The notes: a model not told the origin generated them from the sequence alone. A DNA stretch of 64,000 nucleotides from an uncultured Aeromonadaceae bacterium (GCA_945957385.1 CAMFKP010000009.1:19592-83591); one strand, 5' to 3'; shown: positions 50,316 to 60,110, counted from the first letter of the stretch. Numbers and translations are program-made.

Positions 50316-51782
50316 TTAGTAGTTGTAAGCACGCTCGCCGTGGGAGGTGAGATCCAGACCCTCACGTTCTGCTTCAACTGGTACACGCAGACCGACCAGC
50401 TTGTCGACAATGAAGAAGGCAACAAGAGAGATAATACCGGACCAGACGACAGTGGTGACCACACCGATGGCTTGGATCTTCACTTGTGCGGCGATGGAGT
50501 AATCGGCGACCACCGCATTGGATACGTAGTCCCATACACCGGTACCCCCCAGGTCTGGTGAGGCAAACACCCCCGTCAGGATGGCGCCGAGAATACCGCC
50601 GACACCATGAACACCGAATACATCCAGTGAATCATCGACATTCAGCAGACGCTTGAGGCCATGCACACCCCACAGGCATACAACCCCGGCGATACCGCCG
50701 ATGATCATGGCACCACCCACTCCGACATAACCCGCAGCAGGGGTGATCGCTACCAGCCCGGCAACCGCACCAGAGATAGCACCGAGCAGCGAAGGCTTAC
50801 CCTTCAAACCCCACTCCGCCAACAGCCAGGTAAACGTTGCGGCAGCAGTGGCAACCCAGGTATTGACCAGTGCCAGACCTGCGACACCGTTAGCTTCCAA
50901 TGAAGAACCGGCATTGAAACCAAACCAGCCAAACCACAGCAGGGACGCGCCAATCATCGACATGGTCAGGCTATGCGGGGCCATTGATTCACGACCGAAA
51001 CCAACACGCTTACCCACGAAGTAGGCACCGACCAGACCGGCTACTGCCGCATTGATATGTACGACGGTACCACCAGCGAAGTCGAGGTCACCATGCTGGA
51101 ACAACCAACCGGCGGTGGCATTCGCGGCATCAGCGGCGGCGGCACTGGTGTATGCATCAGGACCAGCCCAATACCAAACCATGTGAGCCATCGGGATGTA
51201 GGAGAAGGTGAACCAGATAATCATGAACAACAGAACAGCAGAGAAACGGATTCGTTCCGCAAAGGCACCCAAGATCAGACAGCAGGTGATAGCAGCAAAT
51301 GCGCCTTGGAACACGACATAACCGAACTCGGAGATCCCTACTCCCTTGGAGAAAGTGGCAGCAATAGAATCTGGTGTTATGCCTTTGAGGAACAGTTTGC
51401 TGGCACTGCCAAAGAAGGCGTTACCCTCGGTGAATGCAAAACTGTATCCGTATGCGACCCATAGTAATGTGGCCAGTGCAAAGACAACGAATACTTGAAC
51501 CAGCACCGACAGCATGTTTTTGCTACGAACCAGGCCACCGTAGAACAATGCAATGCCTGGAATAGACATCAGGATAACAAAAGTCGCGGAAACAAAAATC
51601 CAGGCGTTGTCGCCCTTGTTTACCGTGACGACGGGGGCCGGGGCAGCGGCAGGTGTTTCGGCTGCCGGTGCGCTGGCGACTGCTGTTGCCGGTGCGGCAC
51701 TTGTAGTGGCCTCATCGCTCCAGGCCGGACTGGTGAACCCGAAGGCTCCTACCAGTGCCAGAATTGCAAATAAGCGTTTCAT
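50316..51782 (-). CDS. amtB: Ammonium transporter AmtB
   Basis: A 488-residue ammonium channel. A signal peptide (to about residue 22) is followed by an Ala/Pro/Thr-rich stretch (about 25-50), longer than in E. coli AmtB, then eleven predicted membrane helices. Key residues in motif context: the pore histidine pair (VVHINAAVAG and GVHGVGGILGAI) and the periplasmic aromatic region (MAHMVWYWAG). The ATG at 51782 has GGGAG eight bases upstream. A sigma-54 promoter and a weak NtrC-like site lie upstream, so it is likely induced by nitrogen limitation. No glnK is adjacent, unlike the usual glnK-amtB pair. Confidence 0.95.
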   Translation of the reverse strand: MKRLFAILALVGAFGFTSPAWSDEATTSAAPATAVASAPAAETPAAAPAPVVTVNKGDNAWIFVSATFVILMSIPGIALFYGGLVRSKNMLSVLVQVFVVFALATLLWVAYGYSFAFTEGNAFFGSASKLFLKGITPDSIAATFSKGVGISEFGYVVFQGAFAAITCCLILGAFAERIRFSAVLLFMIIWFTFSYIPMAHMVWYWAGPDAYTSAAAADAANATAGWLFQHGDLDFAGGTVVHINAAVAGLVGAYFVGKRVGFGRESMAPHSLTMSMIGASLLWFGWFGFNAGSSLEANGVAGLALVNTWVATAAATFTWLLAEWGLKGKPSLLGAISGAVAGLVAITPAAGYVGVGGAMIIGGIAGVVCLWGVHGLKRLLNVDDSLDVFGVHGVGGILGAILTGVFASPDLGGTGVWDYVSNAVVADYSIAAQVKIQAIGVVTTVVWSGIISLVAFFIVDKLVGLRVPVEAEREGLDLTSHGERAYNY

Positions 51783-51881
51783 TGTAGGTATCTCCCTGAA
51801 AGAATCGTGTCCTGGTATTCGCACAGACAAGGTCTGGTGAACTTGGCGGCTGGACAGGATGTCACTAACCTGTCTTTCCTT

Positions 51882-51897
51882 CGCAGGAAGCGTGCCA
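51882..51897 (-). promoter_or_regulatory. Sigma-54 promoter of amtB
   Basis: Read on the minus strand, TGGCACG-CTTC-CTGC matches the -24/-12 consensus (TGGCACG-N4-TTGC) at all but one position. It predicts a transcript starting near 51871, about 90 bases before the amtB start codon. Confidence 0.85.
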
Positions 51898-52014
51898 ACC
51901 TTTAAAACAGGCGTTTGTGGCGATATGGCCAGCTGTTTTACCGCGCCCTGCGCAAAAAACGAGCGCCCTGCGACCCTGTTTGATGCATTAGCATACAGGA
52001 ATGAACAAAAATGG

Positions 52015-52031
52015 TGCGCACGCTTGGTGCG
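52015..52031. promoter_or_regulatory. Possible NtrC-binding site upstream of amtB
   Basis: A 17-base sequence that matches the NtrC consensus TGCACC-A-N3-T-GGTGCA at 10 of 14 positions; the right half is nearly perfect (TGGTGC) and the left half is weak. It lies about 145-160 bases before the predicted amtB start site, a usual enhancer distance. The gap 51783-52083 otherwise holds only the sigma-54 promoter and the bioH ribosome site. Confidence 0.4.
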
Positions 52032-52083
52032 ATGCCGTTATCTGAACAAGCAGGGTGCGGGAAACCCAATAAGGAACAATTGC

Positions 52084-52863
52084 ATGTCCATTTATATAGA
52101 AAGCAGGGGCCAAGGCAGAGATCTCGTGCTGCTGCACGGTTGGGGTATGAATGGTGCTGTATTTGAGACATTCGCGACTGAATTGACATCTTTTTGTCGA
52201 GTGCATGTCGTGGATTTACCTGGATATGGCCATAGCCAGCCGGTTGCGGAAGCGCATTTAGAGTTGGATGTGTTGGTTGCGCAGTTGAGTGCCGCACTCC
52301 CACAAAATGCCATTTTGATGGGCTGGTCGTTGGGGGGCATGTTAGCTTGGCAAATGGCATTATCTGCACCACAACGTTGGGTTGGCGTGATCACTATGGC
52401 CTCTTCGCCCCGCTTTGTAGCAACCGAAGGCTGGCCTGGAGTCGCACCTTCTGTGTTGCAAGGCTTTGCTCGCTCATTACAACAGGACAGTTCACGGACG
52501 GTGGAGCGCTTTCTTGCGATTCAGGCCATGGGGAGTCCATCGGCACGGGAAGACGCACGCCGGATGAAGGACCGATTGGCGTGCCGTCCAGCGCCTACCC
52601 CTGCGGCACTCACTGCGGGGTTGGCTTTGTTGAATTCGCTAGATCTGCGCACGCAATTGTCCTCGCTATCCATTCCGATGCTAAGTCTCTTTGGCCGCCT
52701 GGACGCTTTGGTGCCGGTGGCGGTGATGGAGCAAAGCTGCTGGCAGCGTCCCCATCAGCAGACCATCTGTTTGACCGCCTCTGCCCATGCCCCGTTTTTG
52801 ACCGAACCGGAGGCTGTTTACCACTTAGTACAGCAATTTATATCTCGGTTATCGGTGCTATGA
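52084..52863 (+). CDS. bioH: Pimeloyl-ACP methyl ester esterase BioH
   Basis: A 259-residue alpha/beta hydrolase that frees pimeloyl-ACP from its methyl ester in biotin synthesis. The catalytic triad falls at Ser82 (GWSLGG), Asp207 (GRLDALVP) and His235 (SAHAPF), exactly the E. coli BioH numbering. The oxyanion region LLHGWGMN is at the N-terminus. I chose the ATG at 52084 (MSIYIESRG), eight bases after AAGGA; the open frame extends 75 codons upstream without similarity. No other bio genes are in the window. Confidence 0.95.
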   Translation: MSIYIESRGQGRDLVLLHGWGMNGAVFETFATELTSFCRVHVVDLPGYGHSQPVAEAHLELDVLVAQLSAALPQNAILMGWSLGGMLAWQMALSAPQRWVGVITMASSPRFVATEGWPGVAPSVLQGFARSLQQDSSRTVERFLAIQAMGSPSAREDARRMKDRLACRPAPTPAALTAGLALLNSLDLRTQLSSLSIPMLSLFGRLDALVPVAVMEQSCWQRPHQQTICLTASAHAPFLTEPEAVYHLVQQFISRLSVL

Positions 52864-52929
52864 CTTTCACTGCTAGATGGATTGGTTAATAATTAAACTG
52901 TCATAACCTGCAATACATCGAGGCGACGG

Positions 52930-53172
52930 ATGAATATTCAAGACGCCATGAGCAGCGGGATCTCGGGATTCCAGCGTGCCAGTAATCAGGCTGACCAGGC
53001 TGCAGCTAAAATTGCCTCTGGGGTTGTGGTTGCTCCTCAGTCTGGAAATACCGTCAATATGACGGATGAAGTCGTAAATCTGAAGATTGCCGAACAGGCC
53101 GGGTTGGCCAGTGGCGAGGTGATTAAGACGGCAGACGAAATGATGGGAACCCTGATCGATATTCGAGTCTAA
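52930..53172 (+). CDS. Small protein resembling flagellar rod/hook terminal helices
   Basis: An 80-residue protein I do not recognise as a named family. Its two ends look like the D0 helices of flagellar rod and hook proteins (FlgC/FlgG/FlgE): an N-terminal ISGFQRASNQADQAAAKIAS and a C-terminal VNMTDEVVNLKIAEQAG ... VIKTADEMMGTLIDI. The middle domains of rod proteins are absent and only about 12 residues join the two helices, so it may be a hairpin able to fold as a coiled coil. No signal peptide is seen. It is followed after two bases by the SprA-type gene. No flagellar genes are in the window. Function unknown. Confidence 0.75.
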   Translation: MNIQDAMSSGISGFQRASNQADQAAAKIASGVVVAPQSGNTVNMTDEVVNLKIAEQAGLASGEVIKTADEMMGTLIDIRV

Positions 53173-53174
53173 TC

Positions 53175-54044
53175 ATGAACATAGCACCGAGCTACCCCAA
53201 TTTGGTGCCGCTGGCCCTGCATCCGGCAACGGAGGCGGCTAGACGAGATACCCGCCAACGCGAACTGGTGCCTGCGACAAGCCAGGGGGAAGCTTATGCT
53301 AGCGAATCACAGGTCGGCAGCGAGAAAGATAAAGCCCGTAGTAACGAAAACCGTCCTGTAACGTATGGCGCCCTGACCTCGACTGTGACTCTGACAGAGC
53401 AGGCTGTACAGTCCCGTCAGGATGAGGAATCAAAAGGCAAACAGCAACAAGCTAAGCAGGGCAGCCAGCAGCAAGATGCCAGTAGCAGCAGTGATGCAAG
53501 CAGTACCGATGCTTCTCAGCTGACAGAAACGGAACAAAAAGCCGTTAAAGAGCTGAAAACACGTGACGATGAGGTGCGTCGTCATGAGGAGCAACATCAA
53601 AGTGCCGGTGGTCAATACGCGTCGAGTCCGACATACGATATGACAAAGGGCCCTGATGGGGTCATGTATGCGACCGGTGGCGAGGTGCGTATCGATCTTG
53701 CTAAAGAGTCGACGCCGCAGGCAACGATCGACAAAATGAACCAAGTTCGTGCAGCGGCACTGGCTCCGCAGGAGCCCTCGGCCCAAGATCGGCGGGTTGC
53801 GGCACGTGCGGCCCAGCTGGCGGGCGAAGCGCGTGCTGAATTGCTGGCACCGCAGCATGGGAGAGACAGTGGGCAGTCGAAACTGGAACAGAAAGAGCCC
53901 GCGATTGCCAAGGTCGTTGGCAGTATTAGCGAGTCAGGTGAGCAATACACCCCGTATATGACGTTGCGCGGTCGTGTTATCGCTGATCGTTACGCTTCCT
54001 CGTGGCAAGTGACCAGTAGTGAAGGGCTGAGTCGCTATGCATGA
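53175..54044 (+). CDS. SprA-related putative metalloprotease
   Basis: A 289-residue protein of the SprA-related/CatD-like family (putative metalloprotease). The zinc-binding-like HEEQH motif (HExxH) is at residues 137-141, in the conserved context KTRDDEVRRHEEQHQSAGG; further family features are YDMTKGPDGVMYATGGEV and ESTPQATIDKM. The N-terminal ~120 residues are polar and low complexity (Gln/Ser/Asp-rich, about 85-120), and a similar tail follows. No signal peptide is seen. Protease activity has not been shown for the family as far as I know. The gene is two bases after the rod-like gene and the two are probably translated together. Confidence 0.82.
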   Translation: MNIAPSYPNLVPLALHPATEAARRDTRQRELVPATSQGEAYASESQVGSEKDKARSNENRPVTYGALTSTVTLTEQAVQSRQDEESKGKQQQAKQGSQQQDASSSSDASSTDASQLTETEQKAVKELKTRDDEVRRHEEQHQSAGGQYASSPTYDMTKGPDGVMYATGGEVRIDLAKESTPQATIDKMNQVRAAALAPQEPSAQDRRVAARAAQLAGEARAELLAPQHGRDSGQSKLEQKEPAIAKVVGSISESGEQYTPYMTLRGRVIADRYASSWQVTSSEGLSRYA

Positions 54045-54071
54045 ATGGCGTTTCGGGCTGAAGAAAAAGAT

Positions 54072-54092
54072 AAGGGAGCCATTGGCTCCCTT
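54072..54092. terminator. Bidirectional terminator between the SprA-type gene and tex
   Basis: AAGGGAGCC / GGCTCCCTT with a 3-base loop; T-rich runs lie on both sides (TTGTTCTCTTT on plus, ATCTTTTTCTT on minus). Confidence 0.9.
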
Positions 54093-54113
54093 TGTTCTCT
54101 TTAGACGCCATGA

Positions 54114-56405
54114 TTAGCGGCGCTTGGCATTAGCAAACGCTTCAGCAAACGCATTACTGGTTACAGGTGATTTATTGCGTTGTGCCTCTTTGCCGATCTT
54201 GGCTGGTTTCGCGGATTGTTGTAGCGGCACCGACTTGGTGGCGGTTTCATCTTGCAGACGCATGGTTAAGGCAATCCGTTTTCGCGCTTCATCGACTTCG
54301 ACCACTTTAACCCTGACGATATCGCCCGCTTTGACGACCTCGCGCGGATCTTTGATGAAACGATCTGTCAGTGCAGAGATGTGTACCAAGCCATCTTGAT
54401 GTACCCCGATATCCACAAAAGCGCCGAAGTTGGCAACATTCGTGACACAGCCTTCCAGTACCATTCCCGGTTGCAGATCCTTGATGCTTTCCACCCCGTC
54501 GCGGAAGGTGGCGGTACGAAAGTCCGGCCGCGGATCCCGACCCGGTTTATCGAGCTCGGCAATGATGTCTGTTACCGTCGGGATGCCAAAGCGCTCATCA
54601 GTAAAGTCTGCAGCACGCAGGGTGCGTAACAATTCGCCATTACCCAGTAACTCCGATACCGGTTTTGAGGTCCGAGCCAGAATCCTTTCCACCACCGGAT
54701 AGGCCTCCGGGTGTACCGATGAGGCATCCAGCGGGTTGTTACCGTTAGCAATACGCAGGAAACCGGCGCACTGTTCAAATGCCTTGGGTCCTAGTCGGCT
54801 CACTTTCAGTAGCTGCTGGCGATCACTAAATGGGCCATGTTCATCTCGATGCAGCACGATATTTTGAGCCAGCGTCTTCGTCAGCCCGGAAACTCGAGTG
54901 AGTAATGGCACTGAGGCTGTATTGGCGTCAACACCGACGGCATTAACGCAATCCTCGACAACCGTATCGAGGTTTTTGGCCAATTGGCTCTGGCTTACAT
55001 CGTGCTGGTATTGGCCCACACCAATACTTTTGGGATCAATTTTAACTAATTCGGCTAATGGATCTTGCAAGCGGCGAGCGATGGAGACGGCGCCGCGTAA
55101 TGACACATCCAACTGTGGAAACTCTTGTGCGGCCAGTTCGGAAGCGGAATAGACAGATGCTCCCGCTTCGCTGACGACGACCTTTTGCGCAGCCAGACCG
55201 GGATACCGCTTTAGCAGTTCACCAACCAGGCGATCGGTTTCACGGGAGGCGGTACCGTTGCCAATACTGATGAGCTCCACTTTATATCGCTCACACAGGG
55301 TTGCCAGTGTTTTCAGGGTGGCTTCAACTTGTAAACGTGGTTCAAATGGGTAAACCGTGTCCGTTGCTACCAGCTTCCCGGTGGAATCGACCACGGCGAC
55401 CTTCACTCCGGTACGGATGCCGGGATCCAGGCCCATGGTTGCTTTCATTCCGGCGGGGGCTGCCATCAGTAAATCCTTGAGGTTACTGGCGAAGACTCGT
55501 ATTGCCTCCTCTTCAGCCTGTTCGCGCACGCGACCGATGAGTTCTGTTTCCATTTGCGGTGCAAGTTTGATTTTCCACGTCCAACTCACCACCCCGGATA
55601 GCCAGCGATCAGCGGGGCGGTTGGCAAGAGCCAGATTCAAGTGTGCAGCGATCAAGCCTTCACAGGGGTGGGCAGCGCCGTCTTCACCGGCGCGTAGGTT
55701 TAGCGACAAAAAGCCTTCGTTACGGCCACGCAACATCGCCAGCATGCGGTGAGATGGTACCTTAGCTAGCGGTTCCTGATGCTCGAAGTAATCCTTGAAT
55801 TTAACCCCTTGCTGTTCTTTCCCCGGAATAACATGCGCTTGTAACTCGGCATGCTGCCATAGGTAACTACGCACTTTTTCCAATAACGCCGCATCCTCGG
55901 CAAAGCGTTCCATCAGGATATAGCGAGCACCGTCCAGCGCGGTTTTGATATCTGGAACGTTCTGTTCGGGATTCAGAAAAGCTTGCGCTTCACTCTCCGG
56001 ATCCAGCAGGGGGTTGGCCAGCAGGGTGTCGGCTAGCGGTTCCAGCCCTGCTTCGATGGCTATCTGCCCTTTGGTTCTACGCTTGGGTTTGAATGGCAGG
56101 TAAAGATCTTCCAGGCGCGTTTTAGTGTCTGCAGCCAAAATATCGGCGCGCAGCGCAGGAGAGAGTTTGCCCTGTTCTTCGATGCTGCTCAGAATACTTT
56201 GCCGACGCTCTTCGATCTCCCTAAGGTACCCTAAACGCTGTTCCAACATGCGTAGCTGGGTGTCATCCAACCCGCCAGTGACCTCCTTGCGGTAACGGGC
56301 AATAAAAGGCACGGTTGCACCGTCGTCCAGTAGACGGATAGCTGAATCCACTTGCTCGATCCGAGCCTGTAACTCCTGGGCAATGATGTGGCTGATTGCG
56401 GTCAT
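54114..56405 (-). CDS. tex: Transcription accessory protein Tex
   Basis: A 763-residue RNA-binding protein of the Tex/YhgF family. Layout from N to C: helical Tex_N domain with [21 protein letters not shown]; an RNase H-like (YqgF) domain with [17 protein letters not shown]; helix-hairpin-helix repeats around [21 protein letters not shown] [14 protein letters not shown]; and a C-terminal S1 domain with [29 protein letters not shown]. The ATG at 56405 is preferred (MTAISHIIA), with AGAGAA upstream. It may act in transcription or stress survival; its exact role is unclear in enterobacteria. Confidence 0.95.
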   Translation of the reverse strand: MTAISHIIAQELQARIEQVDSAIRLLDDGATVPFIARYRKEVTGGLDDTQLRMLEQRLGYLREIEERRQSILSSIEEQGKLSPALRADILAADTKTRLEDLYLPFKPKRRTKGQIAIEAGLEPLADTLLANPLLDPESEAQAFLNPEQNVPDIKTALDGARYILMERFAEDAALLEKVRSYLWQHAELQAHVIPGKEQQGVKFKDYFEHQEPLAKVPSHRMLAMLRGRNEGFLSLNLRAGEDGAAHPCEGLIAAHLNLALANRPADRWLSGVVSWTWKIKLAPQMETELIGRVREQAEEEAIRVFASNLKDLLMAAPAGMKATMGLDPGIRTGVKVAVVDSTGKLVATDTVYPFEPRLQVEATLKTLATLCERYKVELISIGNGTASRETDRLVGELLKRYPGLAAQKVVVSEAGASVYSASELAAQEFPQLDVSLRGAVSIARRLQDPLAELVKIDPKSIGVGQYQHDVSQSQLAKNLDTVVEDCVNAVGVDANTASVPLLTRVSGLTKTLAQNIVLHRDEHGPFSDRQQLLKVSRLGPKAFEQCAGFLRIANGNNPLDASSVHPEAYPVVERILARTSKPVSELLGNGELLRTLRAADFTDERFGIPTVTDIIAELDKPGRDPRPDFRTATFRDGVESIKDLQPGMVLEGCVTNVANFGAFVDIGVHQDGLVHISALTDRFIKDPREVVKAGDIVRVKVVEVDEARKRIALTMRLQDETATKSVPLQQSAKPAKIGKEAQRNKSPVTSNAFAEAFANAKRR

Positions 56406-56618
56406 AGCGATTCTCTGGATTGGTCTTTTTCGGGATTGCAGCATAGCTGAGGAGAGAAGGAAGACCTAGCCACTATCAGGCGTGAGTTCATGGGTTTTTA
56501 ACCTTTTGTTTAAGTTTCGTATGGTAGTATCCCGCGCTCGTAAACAGTGAAGATGAGCCCTATCTGCTATGCCGGCGCCTCTTCAGACCCGTGGTGTTAT
56601 AAACTTCGGAACATAATA

Positions 56619-57578
56619 ATGACAATTTCCCGTGCTCCTTCTGCGTTTAGCTTGCGTCATCTTGCCAAGTTGGCTCACCCTGCCACCAGCCGAAATTGGC
56701 GTCTGCATCGCCTCGGTTTTGTGCTGCGAGGCAGTCTGTATCGCCGTTCATTGGCAACGGTCTGGACTGCGTTTCAACCGCCAGAGCTGCAAGCCTTGCC
56801 GGTAAAAGAACCGACGCTACTAGGCAAGATAATGCGGCCATATCTGCATGCCCGCGCCACCCCTGAACAATCTGCTCGCATGCTGGCAGGGCACTACCAT
56901 TTCTTGCATCAACATTTTCCAGAACAGATCGCTCCCATCTACCTTGATGGCGGCATGACCTTGGGGTGTTTTCCTGTTGCCGATGAACAGGGGCAAGAGT
57001 GGCGTATTTTGTTGCGCTATGAACCGCGATTTCGGCGTGAGGGTGAACTGGCCATCTCGATCGTCGATGCCCAGGCCCGGCGTTGGTATACCTGTGCTTT
57101 CTCTATTATTCCTCATCAAAGTGGACATGCCTTGGCCATTGGCGTCATGCAGGGGCCATCGTCAGTGCCGGCTGAGATGGCCAAGGAGCAGATTCGCCAA
57201 TTAACCCGTATGGGATATGGCTTACGGCCCCGTCAGTTAATGCTCGAACTGGTTATGCAGTTAGCGCAGCAGTGGCAGTTACAACATGTTTTGGCCATTA
57301 CCAGCGGTAGTCATGTCTTTTGTTCTCGCTATTACCGTCATAAAAAGCAGGGCAAGATCAAAATTGATTACGATGAACTTTGGCAGGAATGGCCGCATCA
57401 ACCATTTGATGACAGCTTCATCGAGCTGCTGCCTTCTGAACATAAACCCCTGGATGAAATACCGTCACGCAAGCGAGCCATGTACCGCCGCCGTTATGAG
57501 TGGCTCGATAGCCTGTCTGGAGAACTGAGGCAGCTGTTTTCTCGCTCGTCTACTCAGGTGCATTCAGCCACGGAGTAA
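56619..57578 (+). CDS. DUF535 protein (VirK/YbjX family)
   Basis: A 319-residue protein of the VirK/YbjX (DUF535) family. In Salmonella and Shigella, members affect virulence and outer-membrane stress responses, but no molecular function is known. Family features are the HYHFLHQHFP and SIVDAQARRWYTCAFSI region and the C-terminal HKKQGKIKIDYDELW..., RKRAMYRRRYEWL. No signal peptide or membrane helix is clear. The start is uncertain; ATG at 56619 (MTISRAPSAF) is chosen because the shorter upstream extension lacks similarity. It sits between tex and greB, which are adjacent in E. coli and Vibrio. Confidence 0.83.
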   Translation: MTISRAPSAFSLRHLAKLAHPATSRNWRLHRLGFVLRGSLYRRSLATVWTAFQPPELQALPVKEPTLLGKIMRPYLHARATPEQSARMLAGHYHFLHQHFPEQIAPIYLDGGMTLGCFPVADEQGQEWRILLRYEPRFRREGELAISIVDAQARRWYTCAFSIIPHQSGHALAIGVMQGPSSVPAEMAKEQIRQLTRMGYGLRPRQLMLELVMQLAQQWQLQHVLAITSGSHVFCSRYYRHKKQGKIKIDYDELWQEWPHQPFDDSFIELLPSEHKPLDEIPSRKRAMYRRRYEWLDSLSGELRQLFSRSSTQVHSATE

Positions 57579-57609
57579 CGGATAATCCAGCCATTCATGG
57601 AGGGATGAA

Positions 57610-58149
57610 ATGAAGACCTGTCTGATTACAAGGGAAGGTTACGAGGGCTTGCGGCAAGAGCTGGACTATTTGTGGCGCGAACTGCGACCCGAAGTGACAC
57701 GCAAAGTATCGTGGGCCGCCAGCCTAGGTGATCGGAGTGAGAATGCCGATTATCACTACAACAAGAAGTTGCTGCGCGAGATCGATCGCCGGGTTCGCTA
57801 TTTGTGCAAGAACCTGGAGTTGTTGAAGGTGGTGGATTATTCACCGCAGCAGGAAGGTAAGGTCTTCTTTGGTGCCTGGGTTGAAGTTGAGAATGACGAC
57901 GGCGAGGTCAAGCGTTTTCGGATTGTCGGGCCGGATGAGATTTATCAGCGCAAAGAGGTGATCTCCATCGATGCCCCCATGGCACGCGCTTTGTTGAAAC
58001 GGTCTGTGGATGAGGATGTCGTTGTCCAGACGCCTTCTGGGGCCAAGACATGGTATATCAACCTGATCGCCTACCAGCAGCCAGCAGGCTGGCCCTTGCC
58101 GGAGCCGCGGAGTCGCTGGCAACGCGATGATGAGCAATCAACGGATTAA
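57610..58149 (+). CDS. greB: Transcription elongation factor GreB
   Basis: A 179-residue factor that rescues backtracked RNA polymerase by stimulating transcript cleavage. The N-terminal coiled coil contains the acidic tip (GDRSENADYHYNKKLLREIDRRVRYL), and the C-terminal FKBP-like domain has RIVGPDEIY and ALLKRSVDEDVVVQTPSG. Length and the ENADY-YNKK sequence separate it from GreA. It starts after GGAGGG. Terminator follows. Confidence 0.95.
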   Translation: MKTCLITREGYEGLRQELDYLWRELRPEVTRKVSWAASLGDRSENADYHYNKKLLREIDRRVRYLCKNLELLKVVDYSPQQEGKVFFGAWVEVENDDGEVKRFRIVGPDEIYQRKEVISIDAPMARALLKRSVDEDVVVQTPSGAKTWYINLIAYQQPAGWPLPEPRSRWQRDDEQSTD

Positions 58150-58157
58150 GTCATCGT

Positions 58158-58183
58158 AAAAAAGGGCCCTTCAGGGCCCTTTG
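58158..58183. terminator. Bidirectional terminator between greB and pckA
   Basis: AAAGGGCCCT / AGGGCCCTTT with a 2-base centre; T- and A-runs lie on the outer sides. It separates the convergent genes. Confidence 0.85.
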
Positions 58184-58198
58184 CTTTAATTAACCAGC

Positions 58199-59821
58199 TC
58201 AGGGGAGCTGGGGACCTGCGGCGATCAAGCGCTGCCCTTCTTCATTATCGGTGTACTGAACGAAGTTTTTAATAAACCTAGCCGCCAGATCTTCAGCCTT
58301 GGCTTGCCATACAGCTGGTTCGGGGTAGGTCGCTCTGGGGTCCAAGATACGTGGGTTTACGTTGGGCAGATCCAGCGGCATGGCCAGGCCAAATATCGGC
58401 AGCGTCGTCATGTGTGCGTTATCGATGGCGCCATCAAGAATCGCATCAATGATGGCGCGGGTATCCTTGATCGAGATGCGCTTACCCGTGCCGTTCCAAC
58501 CTGTGTTCACCAGATAAGCTTCAGCGCCACATGCCTCCATGCGTTTGACCAGCGCCTCACCATATTGGGTGGGGTGTAATGTCAAAAATGCCTTGCCAAA
58601 ACACGCCGAAAAAGTGGGCTGCGGTTCGGTCACGCCGCGTTCTGTCCCGGCCAGTTTGGCGGTAAACCCGGACAGAAAATGGTATTTGGTCTGATCTTTC
58701 GTCAACTTGGAAACGGGGGGGAGTACGCCGAAGGCATCTGCCGTCAGGAAGATAACTTTGCTGGCGTGCCCAGCGGCTGACACCGGTTTGACAATATTGT
58801 TTATATGGTAAAGCGGGTAGGAGACGCGCGTATTCTCTGTCCGGCTGCCATCATCAAAATCAACGTTGCCATTGTCATCGACAGTGACATTTTCCAAGAG
58901 TGCATTACGACGGATAGCATTGTAGATATCCGGTTCTGCTTCCTTACATAGTTTGATGGTCTTGGCGTAACAGCCGCCTTCGAAATTGAAGACTCCGCTG
59001 TCGTCCCAGCCATGCTCATCATCACCGATCAAGGCGCGCTTCGGATCGGTAGACAGAGTGGTTTTTCCAGTCCCGGACAGACCAAAGAAGATGGCCACAT
59101 CACCATCCTGACCAACGTTTGCCGAGCAGTGCATAGAGGCGATACCCCGCAGCGGCAATAGATAGTTCATGACCGAGAAAAGCCCTTTTTTCATCTCTCC
59201 GCCATACCAGGTTCCACCAATCACCTGCATATTTTCGGTCAGGTTGAAGGCGACAAAATTCTCAGAGTTCAGACCTTGTTCTTGCCATTGCGGGTTGCTG
59301 CATTTCGAGCCATTCAAGACAACAAAATCCGGCTCAAATCCGACAAGTTCTTCTTCCGTAGGCCGAATGAACATGTTTTTGGCAAAATGGGCCTGCCAGG
59401 CCACCTCGGTGATGATACGGACTCGGAGGCGGCTGTCGGGATGGGCGCCACAAAATCCGTCAATGACAAACAGACGTTTCCCGGAGAGCTCCTCCTGCAC
59501 AATGGATTTCAAGTGATTCCAGACATGGGGGCTAATGGGTTTATTGTCATTTTTTCCACCATCGCTCCACCAGACACTATCGCGGGTGGTGTCATCCATG
59601 ACCAGATACTTGTCTTTCGGGGACCGCCCGGTAAAAACCCCGGTATCTACTTTGACCGCGCCCAGTGATGTGAGCGTGCCGCGCTCGTAGCCGGTCAAGG
59701 CCGGGTTCAGTTCTTCAGCATATAACTGCTCGTAAGAGGGGTTGCGAACGATTTCGGTCACATCGTGGATGCCGTAACGGTCGAGGCTCAAGACATCAGC
59801 CAGGGTCGTATGTGTCGTCAT
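58199..59821 (-). CDS. pckA: Phosphoenolpyruvate carboxykinase (ATP)
   Basis: A 540-residue enzyme that converts oxaloacetate to phosphoenolpyruvate in gluconeogenesis. The nucleotide loop is [14 protein letters not shown], and the substrate-binding [16 protein letters not shown] and [12 protein letters not shown] stretches are conserved. Length matches E. coli PckA. It starts after AGGAG. The region upstream is a 308-base gap with long A/T runs. Its neighbours hslO and hslR are the same as in E. coli. Confidence 0.96.
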   Translation of the reverse strand: MTTHTTLADVLSLDRYGIHDVTEIVRNPSYEQLYAEELNPALTGYERGTLTSLGAVKVDTGVFTGRSPKDKYLVMDDTTRDSVWWSDGGKNDNKPISPHVWNHLKSIVQEELSGKRLFVIDGFCGAHPDSRLRVRIITEVAWQAHFAKNMFIRPTEEELVGFEPDFVVLNGSKCSNPQWQEQGLNSENFVAFNLTENMQVIGGTWYGGEMKKGLFSVMNYLLPLRGIASMHCSANVGQDGDVAIFFGLSGTGKTTLSTDPKRALIGDDEHGWDDSGVFNFEGGCYAKTIKLCKEAEPDIYNAIRRNALLENVTVDDNGNVDFDDGSRTENTRVSYPLYHINNIVKPVSAAGHASKVIFLTADAFGVLPPVSKLTKDQTKYHFLSGFTAKLAGTERGVTEPQPTFSACFGKAFLTLHPTQYGEALVKRMEACGAEAYLVNTGWNGTGKRISIKDTRAIIDAILDGAIDNAHMTTLPIFGLAMPLDLPNVNPRILDPRATYPEPAVWQAKAEDLAARFIKNFVQYTDNEEGQRLIAAGPQLP

Positions 59822-60085
59822 AGTCTTCTCCTGGTGTGCAGATAAAAAGGGCGGTTGTTCTGGATCTGAGTCTAGACACAGAGTACGAGGCTAAACGCGA
59901 TAGTGTTCAAATTACGGGGACTTGGCTGGATACAAGCCTCCAGATAAATGGCTGTGTTTTGGTTTTTTGTGCTGTTTTTTTTGTTTTTTCGACACCTTCA
60001 TCTGCAGAGTGTGGGGCAAATATGAATTAACCCATGCTAATCATATGGTTACTGTGTATGAAATCGGAATGGCCCCTGGTGCGAA
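59822..60085. other. pckA upstream region with A/T tracts
   Basis: The pckA leader and promoter must lie here. At 59957-59989 are phased runs of T on the plus strand (A on the coding strand), which can bend DNA or act as an upstream promoter element. A sequence TTGAAC (minus strand, about 59907) may be a -35, but no convincing -10 follows. No open frame is supported. Confidence 0.4.
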
Positions 60086-60110
60086 TAAAAAAGGAGACCT
60101 CGGCCTCCTT
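60086..60110 (-). terminator. Terminator of hslO
   Basis: AAGGAG / CTCCTT form the outer stem, with a short CC-GG inner pairing; on the minus strand a run of six Ts follows. It lies 20 bases after the hslO stop. Confidence 0.75.

Noticed and set aside
51859..52083. Upstream extension of bioH
   Set aside because: The frame is open but the extension lacks similarity, the ribosome site is at 52084, and the catalytic residues take E. coli numbering from that start.
59957..59989. T-run as a plus-strand terminator
   Set aside because: No stem precedes the Ts and no plus-strand gene ends here.
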